Positions 15,852-24,937 of a stretch of DNA of 64,000 bases are shown one piece after another (the first letter of the stretch is position 1; each line of letters starts with the position of its first letter). The translations under genes were made by a program, and so were the position numbers. Under the pieces are notes generated by a model. That model was given only the letters and a program-made list of their open reading frames with translations, was not told the DNA's origin and made no database searches. The stretch comes from JAHEKB01 sp049115575 (GTDB lineage Bacteria > Bacteroidota > Bacteroidia > NS11-12g > UBA9320), in the NCBI GenBank assembly GCA_049115575.1, contig JAGDZU010000002.1:496001-560000 (forward strand), written 5' to 3'.

Positions 15852-18248
15852 CTGCTCTTCATCCAGTCCTGTTTTTCTGTTTCTCGAAGCTTTCACTTGG
15901 CTGTTGCCAAAGTTATAGCTTAAAGAGAAGTCAAAACGTCTGCTTTCCCATCCGCCTGTACCTGTAATTTCAAGGTCACCATATTGCAGATCTGCTCTCC
16001 ATGGAGAAGAGAAAAAGATGTCAGAAAATTTAGCTCGAACAGACAGCTGATCATTTAAAAACTTCTTTTCTGCGCCTATGTTCATGGCACCCATGCTCTT
16101 GGTTAGATAAGTTCCGCCCCAAATAGCTGGTGTTCTACCCCAGCCAGATAATTCTAGCTTAATACCCTTTGGCATAAGGAATGTGCTTTGAGCATAGAAG
16201 CCACTTGTTACCAATTCTACTGCCTTGAATTTCTCTTCAGTAGCGGTATATAGGGCATAATATGTATTGGAATTTATAAATACGGACCACCATTTTGTAA
16301 TGGTGAATGGCATACTCAATCCGAAATTGATAGTCTGTTGATTTGCTACATTTCTAGGGATTAGAAAGGTGATATTGTCACCTATGGTATCGTTAACTTG
16401 TGCAAAGAAATCAGTGATATAACTGTAACTAACGGAGGTGTTAAATCTATATTTAAATGTATGAGACAGTTTTGTATTCCATGTATACTGTGGCTGAAGA
16501 AATGGATTGCCTTGCCTATATGAAAGTTCGCTGCCCTGAGTTACAAATGGATTTAATGATTGATAGTTAGGTCTTTGAATTCTTCTTCCTGCTGTTAAAG
16601 ACCAGCTGTGATTTCTTCCTGCTTGGTATGTGATACCCGCGCTTGGAAACATATTGAGGTAATCCCTCTCTACCAAATCTTCATCTGATTGTTGAGTACT
16701 GATAAGCTCTCCCTTTGAGATGGTTTGTTCAGCTCTTAACCCCGCCTGATATTTCCATTTCTTATTGATGGATTGATTATAGCTCAAATAGAGGGCATTT
16801 ACATTTTCCCTATAAAGGAAATCATTGCTTCTATCTTCATTGAGGACGTCTTGAAATTGCTCGTCAACATTATAGAATCCCAGACTGTTTTCGGTGTTCA
16901 CCAATGAATACTTTGCTCCGAAACCGATTTTGCCCTTGAATAGTTTTTGAACATAATCTATTCTAAAAGTGGTTACTTCTATGTTGGTAGGGGTAATCAT
17001 GCGGTAGTTGTTGGAAACTATTGGTGCTCCTACTTCATCTGTATAATCATTGGGTTGGAAAGAATTACTTTCTCTATCAAAAAAGCCTTTGTCAAAGTCC
17101 ACATTAAATTCCTTGCCTTCCTTATCTGCATATCTGTAATTAAGGTTAATTGTGGCCTGTATATTTCTTCCAATAATATCATTCAAAGCAGCTAGAGTCT
17201 GAAAGGCTGCTGGGTTGCTCTCAGGTACAATTTGGGTAATGGATGTACTGCTAGAGCCAGAGTTAAAGTGATTTGCATTTGCCAAAACTCCTATTACTCC
17301 ATTTTTACCTACATACCAGTCAATTCCAATCTTTCCATTATAGGCATCCGAATTTCTATAGGCTTCAGTTTCAGAGATAAAATGTACTCCTTGTTGTAGT
17401 CTATCCAATTCTATAAAGCTCCATTTCTTTCCCAAATTATTGGAGAAATTGGAGAAAATATTCATGCGCTTATTACGGTGGTTTAAAGAAAGTGAGGCAT
17501 TGCTTCGGTGATAAACTCCATAACTATACCCTAAACCAGCTGATCCATTGGTCCCGTAGTTTTTATTTCTTTTCAGCTTTATGTTTATAATGCCAGCCGT
17601 TCCTGCCGCATCATATTTGGCAGAAGGTTGGGTAATTAGCTCAATTGCATCTACAGATGTAGATTGTAAAGTTCTTAAGTAGTTCACCAAGTCATCTCCG
17701 GAAAGTATGGTTGGTTTCCCATCTATAAACACTTGCACGCCACCTTTTCCTTCTAAGCTAATAGCATTGTTGTTGTCGATGATTACCCCTGGGGCCTTTC
17801 GCAATAGCTCAAACGCATCTGATCCACCTGCATTAATAGTGTTTTCTACATTGAATACAGTTTTATCGGGCTGAATTTCAATGATAGGTCTTAGCGCTTT
17901 TACCTGTACGTTATCAATTACATTGCTATTAGTTTCAATTTCAAGAGTTCCTACATCTTTAATTTGATCTTCTACATAATAAATTGAACTAAAATAGGGA
18001 TTATAGCCCATCATATAGAGCTGTATGAAGTACGATTTTGGAGCCAATCCTTGAATGAGAAAACGTCCATTACTATCTGTTAAAGCCGTTTTAACTACCG
18101 TGGAGTCTGGCATTTGTTTAACCACTACAGAAACGTAGGGCATAAGGTTCTCAGCAGAGTTCACACTACCTGAAAGACCGCCAGTTTGGCCTAGAGCTAT
18201 ACTTGAAGTCAGAAAGCACAATACTGCAAGGAATAGAGTAGTTTTCAT
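15837..18248 (-). CDS. TonB-dependent outer-membrane receptor (CarboxypepD_reg + barrel)
   Basis: 803 residues. A signal peptide ends near residue 20 (SSIALGQ). Residues about 22-100 are a carboxypeptidase-regulatory-like domain (GGLSGSVNSAENLMPYVSVVVK ... LIQGLAPKSYFIQLYMMGY). The plug domain follows (about 115-225: ELLRKAPGVIIDNNNAISLEG, QVFIDGKPTILSG, PSAKYDAAGTAGIINIKLKR). A 22-strand-type barrel occupies the rest (RIQRPNYQSLNPF; C-terminal RFDFSLSYNFGN). There is no SusD partner next to it, and the pattern fits the outer-membrane beta-barrel family of TonB receptors rather than SusC. Substrate unknown. It may import a siderophore, peptide or cofactor with TonB-ExbBD energy. The ATG at 18248 is supported by the signal peptide. 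Confidence 0.9.
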   Translation of the reverse strand: MKTTLFLAVLCFLTSSIALGQTGGLSGSVNSAENLMPYVSVVVKQMPDSTVVKTALTDSNGRFLIQGLAPKSYFIQLYMMGYNPYFSSIYYVEDQIKDVGTLEIETNSNVIDNVQVKALRPIIEIQPDKTVFNVENTINAGGSDAFELLRKAPGVIIDNNNAISLEGKGGVQVFIDGKPTILSGDDLVNYLRTLQSTSVDAIELITQPSAKYDAAGTAGIINIKLKRNKNYGTNGSAGLGYSYGVYHRSNASLSLNHRNKRMNIFSNFSNNLGKKWSFIELDRLQQGVHFISETEAYRNSDAYNGKIGIDWYVGKNGVIGVLANANHFNSGSSSTSITQIVPESNPAAFQTLAALNDIIGRNIQATINLNYRYADKEGKEFNVDFDKGFFDRESNSFQPNDYTDEVGAPIVSNNYRMITPTNIEVTTFRIDYVQKLFKGKIGFGAKYSLVNTENSLGFYNVDEQFQDVLNEDRSNDFLYRENVNALYLSYNQSINKKWKYQAGLRAEQTISKGELISTQQSDEDLVERDYLNMFPSAGITYQAGRNHSWSLTAGRRIQRPNYQSLNPFVTQGSELSYRQGNPFLQPQYTWNTKLSHTFKYRFNTSVSYSYITDFFAQVNDTIGDNITFLIPRNVANQQTINFGLSMPFTITKWWSVFINSNTYYALYTATEEKFKAVELVTSGFYAQSTFLMPKGIKLELSGWGRTPAIWGGTYLTKSMGAMNIGAEKKFLNDQLSVRAKFSDIFFSSPWRADLQYGDLEITGTGGWESRRFDFSLSYNFGNSQVKASRNRKTGLDEEQQRTQ

Positions 18249-18340
18249 AAGGGTCTTTCGAATGTATTGAAGTGTTTATATAAGACATTAACAACTATGT
18301 GAACCATACGTTTTATTGGTTGAATGAATACACATATAGG

Positions 18341-18352
18341 CTATTGTAATAG
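18341..18352. promoter_or_regulatory. 12-base palindrome in a divergent promoter region
   Basis: CTATT-GT-AATAG is a perfect dyad in the 151-base gap between the TonB receptor gene and the LamG gene. It lies just upstream of the -7 element of the latter and could be an operator. Confidence 0.25.
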
Positions 18353-18370
18353 TGAAAAGGAAGAATAACC

Positions 18371-18392
18371 TATATTTGGTTTGATCTAAACC
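18371..18392 (+). promoter_or_regulatory. -7 element followed by a GGTTT/AAACC dyad
   Basis: TATATTTG (18371-18378) is an exact -7 consensus 21 bases before the ATG at 18400. GGTTT-GATCT-AAACC (18378-18392) overlaps it and covers the expected transcription start, a usual operator position. Confidence 0.42.
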
Positions 18393-18399
18393 TTGTTCT

Positions 18400-20538
18400 A
18401 TGAAACGACTAATTCTCCAATTCTGGGTATTTGGGCTTTGCCTAAATTTCTCAGCACAAGCACAGAATGCCTTAAATTTTGACGGTACCAATGATCAAGT
18501 CAATTGCGGTACAGATACGGCCTTTGAAGTAAAGGGAACGGCCATTACTATAGAAGCTTGGATAAATGCCAGTGCTTGGAAATCAAACATCTATGATGGT
18601 AGTATAGTCATTAAAGAAGATAATAATGGCAACAACGGCTTTATGTTTAGAGCAGGGAACAGTGGTAGACTAGGCTTTGGTTATGGAGATGGAAGCAAGG
18701 TCTGGTACGAAATAAATACGGGCTCGTCTGTTTTAACTTTGAACACTTGGCACCATGTTGCTGCAACCTATGATGGCGCCTATATGCGGCTTTATGTGGA
18801 TGGTGTTATTGTTGATTCTGTAGGGTCTTCATATAGGATTAGCAATGCGGCAGCTACACCTCTTACCATAGGATATCACCCTGCTTATGGGAGAAATTGG
18901 CAAGGTTCTATAGATGAGGTGAGGTTGTGGAATGTTGTTAGAACAAAAGCACAACTACAAGCAAATAAGGATGCAGAATTTTGTGGAAGTGAAGCAGGTT
19001 TAAGAGCATATTACAAATTCGATCATGGCTCAGCGGGTGTAAACAATAGTGGAGTCAATACCGTATCTGATTATTCTGGCGAAAACAATACGGCCAATTT
19101 GAGCAATTTTGCACTTAGCGGCAGCACTTCGAATTGGGTCACTGGTGCAGGATTAACCCAAGATTCGATCACCAGCTTCGACACCATTGAAAACTGTACT
19201 CCATTTTATCACGCACCAAGTAGCACCTATTATTCTACTTCGGGAAGCTTCACCAGAAATGTCTCTAGTTATTGGGGATGTGATTCAGTGGCCAATTTAG
19301 AAGTAACTATACTTGGAGTTTCTAATGAGAGTATAACTGCGCACAGTTGTGACAGTTTTATTAGTCCAAAAGGAAACATCTATAGGAAATCTGGAACGTA
19401 TTATAATACACTAGTGAATCATCAAGGTTGTGATAGCGTGATTACCATGCATATAACTATAGGTGCGGATACTTCATACATAGAAACAGCGGTATGTAAA
19501 AGCTATGTGTCACCAAGCACCAAATATGTTTACAACAAGGCTGGAATTTATAAGGATACAGTTCAGAGTTTCCTCGGATGCGATAGTGTAATTACCATAA
19601 ATCTTACAGTTCATGGAGAACAAACGGGTTCAGTGGATCTCTATACATGCGATTCAGTTTTAAGTCCTTCAGGTAGCAAATGGTTTCACTATGGAAAGGT
19701 TTATTCAGATACCTTGGCAACGAGTTTCAACTGTGATAGCATACTAGAAGTGACGGTATTGGGCCTTCAAAGCTTTGATACTATTAGCCCAAGACTTTGC
19801 TATAGCTTTACTTCTCCTTCTGGAAAAATATATACAGAAAGCGGCAATTACTCAGACACTATTGTGAATAATGCACTTTGTGATAGCGTAATAAGCGTAA
19901 ATCTAATTATAGATGAACCCACCTATTTCAATACTCAAATAGAGGGATGCAGATTGGTGGAGTCCATTACAGGAAATGGATCATTTATCACTAGCGGTAC
20001 TTACCGCGATACACTTGTGAATTCCAATGGATGTGATAGTATAGTTGAGATGGATGTGAGCGTGCATCACATTAATACCAATGTAGTTGTAAGCGATTAT
20101 ACTTTGGCATCTTCAAGTGCAACTGGCACCTATCAGTGGTTGAATTGTAATGATAATATGGAAGAAGTAGAAGGGGAAACCTCATCTACTTTTCAAAATA
20201 ATCACAGAGGAGCGTGGGCTGTAGAAATAACTGACAACAATTGCTTAGATACCTCCGATTGCTATAATTTGGCTGGATTGAGTGTTAATGATTTTGAAAA
20301 TGGAGCGTTGATTAAAGTGGTTCCAAATCCTAGTACAGGTGAATTTAAAGTTGTTACCAACGCGCTTAGTGATAAGTACACAGTCAACATTTATAATGCC
20401 ACAGGCCAAAAAGTTTTTAGTCAAGAGTACCTGAATTGGGAGGCTCCTATTAGCTTAAATGATGCCAAAGTGGGCTTGTACTATATTGAAGTGATTTTTG
20501 ATGGTGGTTCAACCTACTTGAAACATCAGGTGAATTAA
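18400..20538 (+). CDS. LamG-domain repeat protein with T9SS type A sorting domain
   Basis: 712 residues. A signal peptide ends near residue 22 (NFSAQAQ). Residues about 24-195 are a LamG/concanavalin-like lectin fold (LNFDGTNDQVNCG, ITIEAWINASAW, TWHHVAATYDGAYMRLYVDG, GSIDEVRLWNVVRT). Five or six short repeats follow (about 255-560) of the form C-x-SF-x-SPSG...Y..SG.Y.DT..N..GCDSV, each about 60 residues with paired cysteines. The last about 80 residues carry the Por/T9SS type A signal (VVPNPSTGEFKVVTNAL, NIYNATGQKVF, GLYYIEVIF). It should be a secreted or surface-attached adhesin or carbohydrate-binding protein. No catalytic domain is visible. Confidence 0.9.
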   Translation: MKRLILQFWVFGLCLNFSAQAQNALNFDGTNDQVNCGTDTAFEVKGTAITIEAWINASAWKSNIYDGSIVIKEDNNGNNGFMFRAGNSGRLGFGYGDGSKVWYEINTGSSVLTLNTWHHVAATYDGAYMRLYVDGVIVDSVGSSYRISNAAATPLTIGYHPAYGRNWQGSIDEVRLWNVVRTKAQLQANKDAEFCGSEAGLRAYYKFDHGSAGVNNSGVNTVSDYSGENNTANLSNFALSGSTSNWVTGAGLTQDSITSFDTIENCTPFYHAPSSTYYSTSGSFTRNVSSYWGCDSVANLEVTILGVSNESITAHSCDSFISPKGNIYRKSGTYYNTLVNHQGCDSVITMHITIGADTSYIETAVCKSYVSPSTKYVYNKAGIYKDTVQSFLGCDSVITINLTVHGEQTGSVDLYTCDSVLSPSGSKWFHYGKVYSDTLATSFNCDSILEVTVLGLQSFDTISPRLCYSFTSPSGKIYTESGNYSDTIVNNALCDSVISVNLIIDEPTYFNTQIEGCRLVESITGNGSFITSGTYRDTLVNSNGCDSIVEMDVSVHHINTNVVVSDYTLASSSATGTYQWLNCNDNMEEVEGETSSTFQNNHRGAWAVEITDNNCLDTSDCYNLAGLSVNDFENGALIKVVPNPSTGEFKVVTNALSDKYTVNIYNATGQKVFSQEYLNWEAPISLNDAKVGLYYIEVIFDGGSTYLKHQVN

Positions 20539-20564
20539 GCTGGTTGGCATTCTTTTTTATACAA

Positions 20565-20587
20565 AGATTAGCTCGAAGAGCTAGTTT
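20565..20587. terminator. Hairpin at a convergent junction
   Basis: AGATTAGCTC and GAGCTAGTTT pair around a GAA triloop (the core TAGCTC/GAGCTA is perfect; outer pairs include G-U). It covers the stop codon of the cyclase gene (20581) and lies just after the LamG gene. No strong T-run follows. Confidence 0.4.
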
Positions 20588-22512
20588 ATCTTACTTAAGA
20601 GTTGCTTGTAGCGAGCATGGTCATGTAGTTTGTTGAACTTCGGATCAGACTTCAATCCCCAGAAAAAGAGTCCTAAACCGCCTTCTTCATAATCTTTTTC
20701 TAGCCAGTTTAATGCCTCTTCTTGCTTGTCAAGACCTATGTAGATGCAAGCAATCATATATGCCGGTACATATTCATTTTCTCTTTTATCCAGGTGCCAC
20801 TCTAGTATGGAAGTAGCTTCTTCTGTATCACCATGCATGCCATAGCAGTAACCAAGCATCCAGTTGGTGTTTTTGCCACTAGTTAATCTCGAAGTAAATG
20901 CTTTAATGGCTTTTTCATAGTCTTGCATGCCGGAGTACAGATATCCCTTGCTCCAAAGTAACCAAGGATTTTCAGGATCTTTCATTAGATGTGGAATCAT
21001 ATAATCCAAACCTTCTTTGCATCGGTTACTATAGTAATAAATGTGAGCCATGTCACCTATGTATTTTGTAGATAAAGGATCCAGACTTTGAGCTTTGGAC
21101 AATAATTTTATAGCATCATCTATTTCTCCATCATATAGTTTAATCCATGTTAGTTTTTCGTAGGCACTCAAATAATTAGGACTAAGCTCTATGGCTTTTT
21201 CCAAGAAATTGGTTGCGTCGTCTTTATTGCATTTGCCAAAACTAATTGCTCCCAAAGTGCCGTATGACTCACCACTGGTGTTGTCAAGTTCCAAAGCTTT
21301 AAGACCAGCTCCCAAGGCCAAATCCAAAACTTCCTTTGGAGCAATTCTTCCCCAGAAAATATATTCCATATAGGTGTCTGAAAGACCTACGTAGGCTCTA
21401 GCAAAATCTTTATCTAGAGCAATGGCTTTTTTGAAACATTCAACCGCTGCATCCAATTCTGTTATCATTCCAAAACCTCTATGCAAAAGATTCAGACCTT
21501 TTTGATAATAACTGTAAGCTTCTTCGTTATGGGTAGGAACTTTTTCAAGCTGAATTTTCTCTTTGTCTGAAATTGCTATCCTCAATTCACTCACAACTTT
21601 CTTAGCCATAGCGCTTTGGAAAGCAAATACATCGTTCACTTTTTGGTGACCTGGGGCCAATGACCAAATATGCTTATTGTTCCGAGTATTACTCAGATCA
21701 ATGTTTACTTTTATATGGCTTCCTATAACCTGAACTCTTCCTTCAAGGGCATACATAACATCTAGCTCTTTCCCTATCTGACTCAATTCATAATTGCTGT
21801 CTGCATAATGCATGCTAGAAGATCTAGAGATGACTTTGAGTTCACTAATAGACAATAAGTGAGAACGAATTTCATCGGCTATACCATCAATTAAATACTG
21901 GCTATCCGTGAAACTGTGATTTTTAAAGGGCAGCACCACTATGGATTTCTCTGGTTCAGATTCATTCTTCTTTTCCAGTTTGGCATCCATATGAATTTGG
22001 GATGGCACTGTAAATCCTTCGCAAGCCAAAGCATAAATAGGCATGGTTTCTTTCACATTTTTAAAGTGGAAAGAGCCCAGTGCTTGAGACTTAAATTCTG
22101 GGCTATCCTGAATGTTGTTATAGACATCTTCTGAATATAGAATAGCACCTGCTTGACCAAGAGATTCAATTCTGGATGCAATATTCACACTGTCTCCATA
22201 AATGTTTCCGTCCTGTAGAAGAACCTCCCCCATATGCAATCCGATTCTCAATGGTACTTGGTCTCCATTGCAAAGTTCGGTTTGAATTTCCATAGCACAT
22301 TTTAGCGCTGAATTCAAATCTTGAAATATGGTTAAGCTGCCATCACCAAAAAAATTGATAACCTCTCCTCCGTATTTATTGGCAGCCTTTTTTATAGTGT
22401 TCTCATGCCTAGTGACTTTTGCCACAGCCATTGATTCATCTTGCTGCATAATTGCAGTGAAACCAACAATGTCGGTGAACATAATAGAGGCAACTTTCCG
22501 AACTGATTCCAT
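20581..22512 (-). CDS. Class III nucleotidyl cyclase-like domain with TolB-N-like and TPR domains
   Basis: 643 residues, cytoplasmic. Residues 1-165 are a class III cyclase homology domain with metal-binding Asp14 (MFTDIVGF) and Asp56 (FFGDGS) and the Asn109/Arg113 pair (VNIASR). The two purine-specifying positions are unusual: where adenylate cyclases have Lys (KTIGD) and Asp (DIWG), this protein has Asn52 (NFFGD) and Asn102 (NIYG). Residues about 188-320 resemble the FlgO/TolB-N-like domain found in such proteins (SIVVLPFKNHSF ... DGIADEIRSHLLSI). TPR repeats fill about 330-600. The substrate is uncertain, and the domain could be regulatory or use a different base. It heads a run of minus-strand genes with gaps of 27, 2 and 34 bases, in which it is the last gene. 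Confidence 0.87.
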   Translation of the reverse strand: MESVRKVASIMFTDIVGFTAIMQQDESMAVAKVTRHENTIKKAANKYGGEVINFFGDGSLTIFQDLNSALKCAMEIQTELCNGDQVPLRIGLHMGEVLLQDGNIYGDSVNIASRIESLGQAGAILYSEDVYNNIQDSPEFKSQALGSFHFKNVKETMPIYALACEGFTVPSQIHMDAKLEKKNESEPEKSIVVLPFKNHSFTDSQYLIDGIADEIRSHLLSISELKVISRSSSMHYADSNYELSQIGKELDVMYALEGRVQVIGSHIKVNIDLSNTRNNKHIWSLAPGHQKVNDVFAFQSAMAKKVVSELRIAISDKEKIQLEKVPTHNEEAYSYYQKGLNLLHRGFGMITELDAAVECFKKAIALDKDFARAYVGLSDTYMEYIFWGRIAPKEVLDLALGAGLKALELDNTSGESYGTLGAISFGKCNKDDATNFLEKAIELSPNYLSAYEKLTWIKLYDGEIDDAIKLLSKAQSLDPLSTKYIGDMAHIYYYSNRCKEGLDYMIPHLMKDPENPWLLWSKGYLYSGMQDYEKAIKAFTSRLTSGKNTNWMLGYCYGMHGDTEEATSILEWHLDKRENEYVPAYMIACIYIGLDKQEEALNWLEKDYEEGGLGLFFWGLKSDPKFNKLHDHARYKQLLSKIN

Positions 22513-22539
22513 TTATTGGGGACTAATTTACTGTGTATT

Positions 22540-23211
22540 TTACAAGTCTTGACTTAAAGAAATAATATCTCGAGGTCTCAATATCTGACTGTTATGCCCT
22601 TTTAAAGTAACATTTATCATAGCTAATCCCAGTTGAGTAGTGTTCACTACAGAGTTAGGAGCTAGCCATTTAATCAACTTCACCAGCCACATGAAATAAT
22701 CGTAAACAAATTGGTAGATTCTAGTTCTGGATTTGATTCCTCTCAAAGGAATGATTAAACCAGGTCTGAACATGTACGCAGCATTGAATCCCAACAATAC
22801 CAGTGCATTTTCTGTCTTACCTTTTACTCTTGCCCACATACTTCTGCCTTCTTCGCTTGAGTCCGTTCCTTCACCAGAAACATAAGTAATAGTCATTTGA
22901 GGATTCAGCTCTACCAATTCCTTGGCTAAAGCTATGGTGTATTCATAGGTGAGTTTGGTATAGTCTTCCTCGCTCATTCCTGCAACACTCACTCCCATGC
23001 AACAATAACACGCATCATAACCTTCAAGGAGTTCACGTGCACTGCTGAAATCTGAAAAATCTTCATGTATCAACTCTTTCAGTTTTGGATGGTTCTTGCC
23101 CACAGGAGATCTTCCTATGGTGAGAACTTGGGTTACAGATTCGTGATCTAGGCATTCTAAAAGAACACCTTTGCCAACCATGCCAGTGGCCCCCGTGATT
23201 ATTACTTTCAT
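22540..23211 (-). CDS. NAD(P)-binding epimerase/dehydratase-like protein (atypical SDR)
   Basis: 223 residues with an N-terminal Rossmann motif MKVIITGATGMVGKGVLLEC (GATGMVG, residues 7-13). Asp/Glu-rich second strand positions and YCCMGVSVAGMSEEDYTKL follow, with a possible YxxxK-like region in the middle. The size and motif fit the small NAD(P)H-binding atypical short-chain dehydrogenases. The substrate cannot be assigned. Its ATG is two bases from the stop of the upstream DHFR-like gene, so they are probably translated from one mRNA. Confidence 0.82.
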   Translation of the reverse strand: MKVIITGATGMVGKGVLLECLDHESVTQVLTIGRSPVGKNHPKLKELIHEDFSDFSSARELLEGYDACYCCMGVSVAGMSEEDYTKLTYEYTIALAKELVELNPQMTITYVSGEGTDSSEEGRSMWARVKGKTENALVLLGFNAAYMFRPGLIIPLRGIKSRTRIYQFVYDYFMWLVKLIKWLAPNSVVNTTQLGLAMINVTLKGHNSQILRPRDIISLSQDL

Positions 23212-23213
23212 TA

Positions 23214-23744
23214 TTACTTGCGTTTGTATCTGAGTTGAACTAGACCTGTTTTATAGGTTTTAGCCTCCACAAATTCTATGGAATTTGGTGGTGAATTTCC
23301 AATAAACAGGCGTTTGCCGTTGCCAAGTATAGTAGGAATTATTGAAATAATGTATTCATCTATCAACTGATTGTCGAGCAAAAGTTTAACAATCTGCCCA
23401 CCTCCATCGCAATAAATGTGTTTTCCTCCTTTATTCTTTATATCTGTGATAAGAGTGTTAATGTCGCCATTATAGAAAGTAACTCCATTACTGTTTTCTA
23501 TGTCCTGTCTTGTAATGACATAACAGTCAAATAGTTTAGCTTGGGGGAATTTCCCATCTGTGAGATTCATAACCACATCGTAGGTTTTCTTTCCAACTAT
23601 ATAAGCATCCACTTGACTTGTGAAGTCAGAATAACCATAGTCTTCACCTTCTGCTTGTACAGCAGCAAGAAAACTAAGATCATCATCGTCTCCAGCAATA
23701 TATCCGTCTAAACTCATGGATATATTCAGTATTAGTTTTGGCAT
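23214..23744 (-). CDS. Dihydrofolate reductase / RibD C-terminal-like protein
   Basis: 176 residues covering one complete RibD-C/DHFR-like fold: an N-terminal NISMSLDGYIAGDDDDLSFL, a central VDAYIVGKKTYDVVM, an IYCDGGGQIVKLLLD nucleotide-binding strand and ISIIPTILGNGKRLF near the end. Such proteins use NADPH to reduce pterin- or pyrimidine-like substrates, but many stand-alone members have no known substrate. It is probably co-transcribed with the SDR gene two bases downstream and the cysteine-synthase-like gene 34 bases upstream. Confidence 0.87.
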   Translation of the reverse strand: MPKLILNISMSLDGYIAGDDDDLSFLAAVQAEGEDYGYSDFTSQVDAYIVGKKTYDVVMNLTDGKFPQAKLFDCYVITRQDIENSNGVTFYNGDINTLITDIKNKGGKHIYCDGGGQIVKLLLDNQLIDEYIISIIPTILGNGKRLFIGNSPPNSIEFVEAKTYKTGLVQLRYKRK

Positions 23745-23778
23745 TCATGCAATTTACACAAAATGCCAAATTGATAGT

Positions 23779-24804
23779 TTAATGGTATTCCGGTACAGGA
23801 GCCGCTAGCAATCTATAGTCCAGAAGCTTAATTTCAGAACTTAAAAACCCCTCTTTAATTGGCTCTTCTTTGCATAAATCGGTACTTAGGTATTTCTTAT
23901 TGCAATCTGAAAAGATGGTTACCACCTTGGCTCCATCATGCAATTGATTGGCCGCTTCTAATGCCCCTAGGAAGTTTGCTCCTGAAGATATGCCAACACC
24001 AAGTCCCAGCTCTTCTGCCAGTTTTTGAGCCATAATTATGGCATCACCGTCGTCTACTTGTATTATAGAGTCTAGATGGCTGAAGTCTACTATAGAGGGA
24101 ATGAATTCATCAGAAATCCCCTGAATTCGGTGCTTTCCTACTTTATAGCCAGTTGATAGGGTTGGAGAGTTTGATGGTTCCAAAGGATGAACTTTAATAT
24201 TTGTATCCATTTCTTTGAGAAAGTCACCAGTACCCATTACTGTTCCACCTGTACCTACACCAGCCACAAAGGCATCGATTTCTTTTCCCAGTTGCTTCAT
24301 TTGTCTAAAGATTTCAGGCCCTGTTGTTGTATAGTGAGCCTCTATATTTAGTTCATTGTCAAATTGGTTGGGAAGAAAAACATTGGCATTTTCTTTTTGG
24401 TGTTGTTTTGTCATTTCAATGCTTCCCAGAAAACCTCCTTCTTCTGGGCTAACCAAAACAATGTTTGCTCCAAAGCTTTTGATTAACCTTATCCTTTCTT
24501 GACTCATCCAATTAGGCATATAAATAGTTACCGGGTGCCCGTATGCAGCGCCAAGACATGAAAAGGATATTCCAGTGTTTCCACTAGTAGCTTCTACTAT
24601 TTCATCTCCTGGTTTAAGTGTTCCCATTTCATAAGATTTCTCAATGACATGAAGAGCTATTCTGTCTTTTATACTCCCAGTCATATTGAAATTTTCAAGT
24701 TTGGCGTAAATAAATCGTTCTTGCCCTTGGTAAGCAAAGCGGATTCTGGCAATAGGAGTATGGCCAATTATTTGTAACAGATTGGGATTGGACTGAGGTT
24801 TCAT
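23779..24804 (-). CDS. PLP-dependent cysteine synthase/cystathionine beta-synthase-like enzyme
   Basis: 341 residues from the ATG at 24804; a TTG at 24834 would add only ten residues of unlike composition. The fold-type II PLP pattern is clear: the Schiff-base lysine is Lys46 in NMTGSIKDRIA, the substrate loop is EATSGNTGIS, the phosphate loop is GVGTGGTVMGTG, and the late ISSGANFLGA holds the pyridine-nitrogen Ser region. Family members make cysteine from O-acetylserine or condense serine with homocysteine. The C-terminal tail with SDCNKKYLSTDLC and no CBS domains suggests a cysteine synthase-type enzyme. It is the first gene of a minus-strand run and divergent from the kinase gene. Confidence 0.86.
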   Translation of the reverse strand: MKPQSNPNLLQIIGHTPIARIRFAYQGQERFIYAKLENFNMTGSIKDRIALHVIEKSYEMGTLKPGDEIVEATSGNTGISFSCLGAAYGHPVTIYMPNWMSQERIRLIKSFGANIVLVSPEEGGFLGSIEMTKQHQKENANVFLPNQFDNELNIEAHYTTTGPEIFRQMKQLGKEIDAFVAGVGTGGTVMGTGDFLKEMDTNIKVHPLEPSNSPTLSTGYKVGKHRIQGISDEFIPSIVDFSHLDSIIQVDDGDAIIMAQKLAEELGLGVGISSGANFLGALEAANQLHDGAKVVTIFSDCNKKYLSTDLCKEEPIKEGFLSSEIKLLDYRLLAAPVPEYH

Positions 24805-24937
24805 AGAAAAAAAATAGCTGGGTCGAAAGTACAAATGGCGCTTGGCCTCTTAGATGATGAATATCAGTATTGAATATATTTCTCCTACCAACTTTGTCTA
24901 AGCATTCAGAAATTAATCTTTACTTTTAACGGTTGAT

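Noticed and set aside
19190..20070. Cysteine-containing tandem repeats in the LamG protein
   Set aside because: They are in-frame protein repeats in a secreted adhesin-like protein and not a DNA element.
24805..24834. TTG start ten codons upstream of the cysteine synthase-like gene
   Set aside because: The extra residues are unlike the family N-terminus, which begins naturally at the ATG at 24804.
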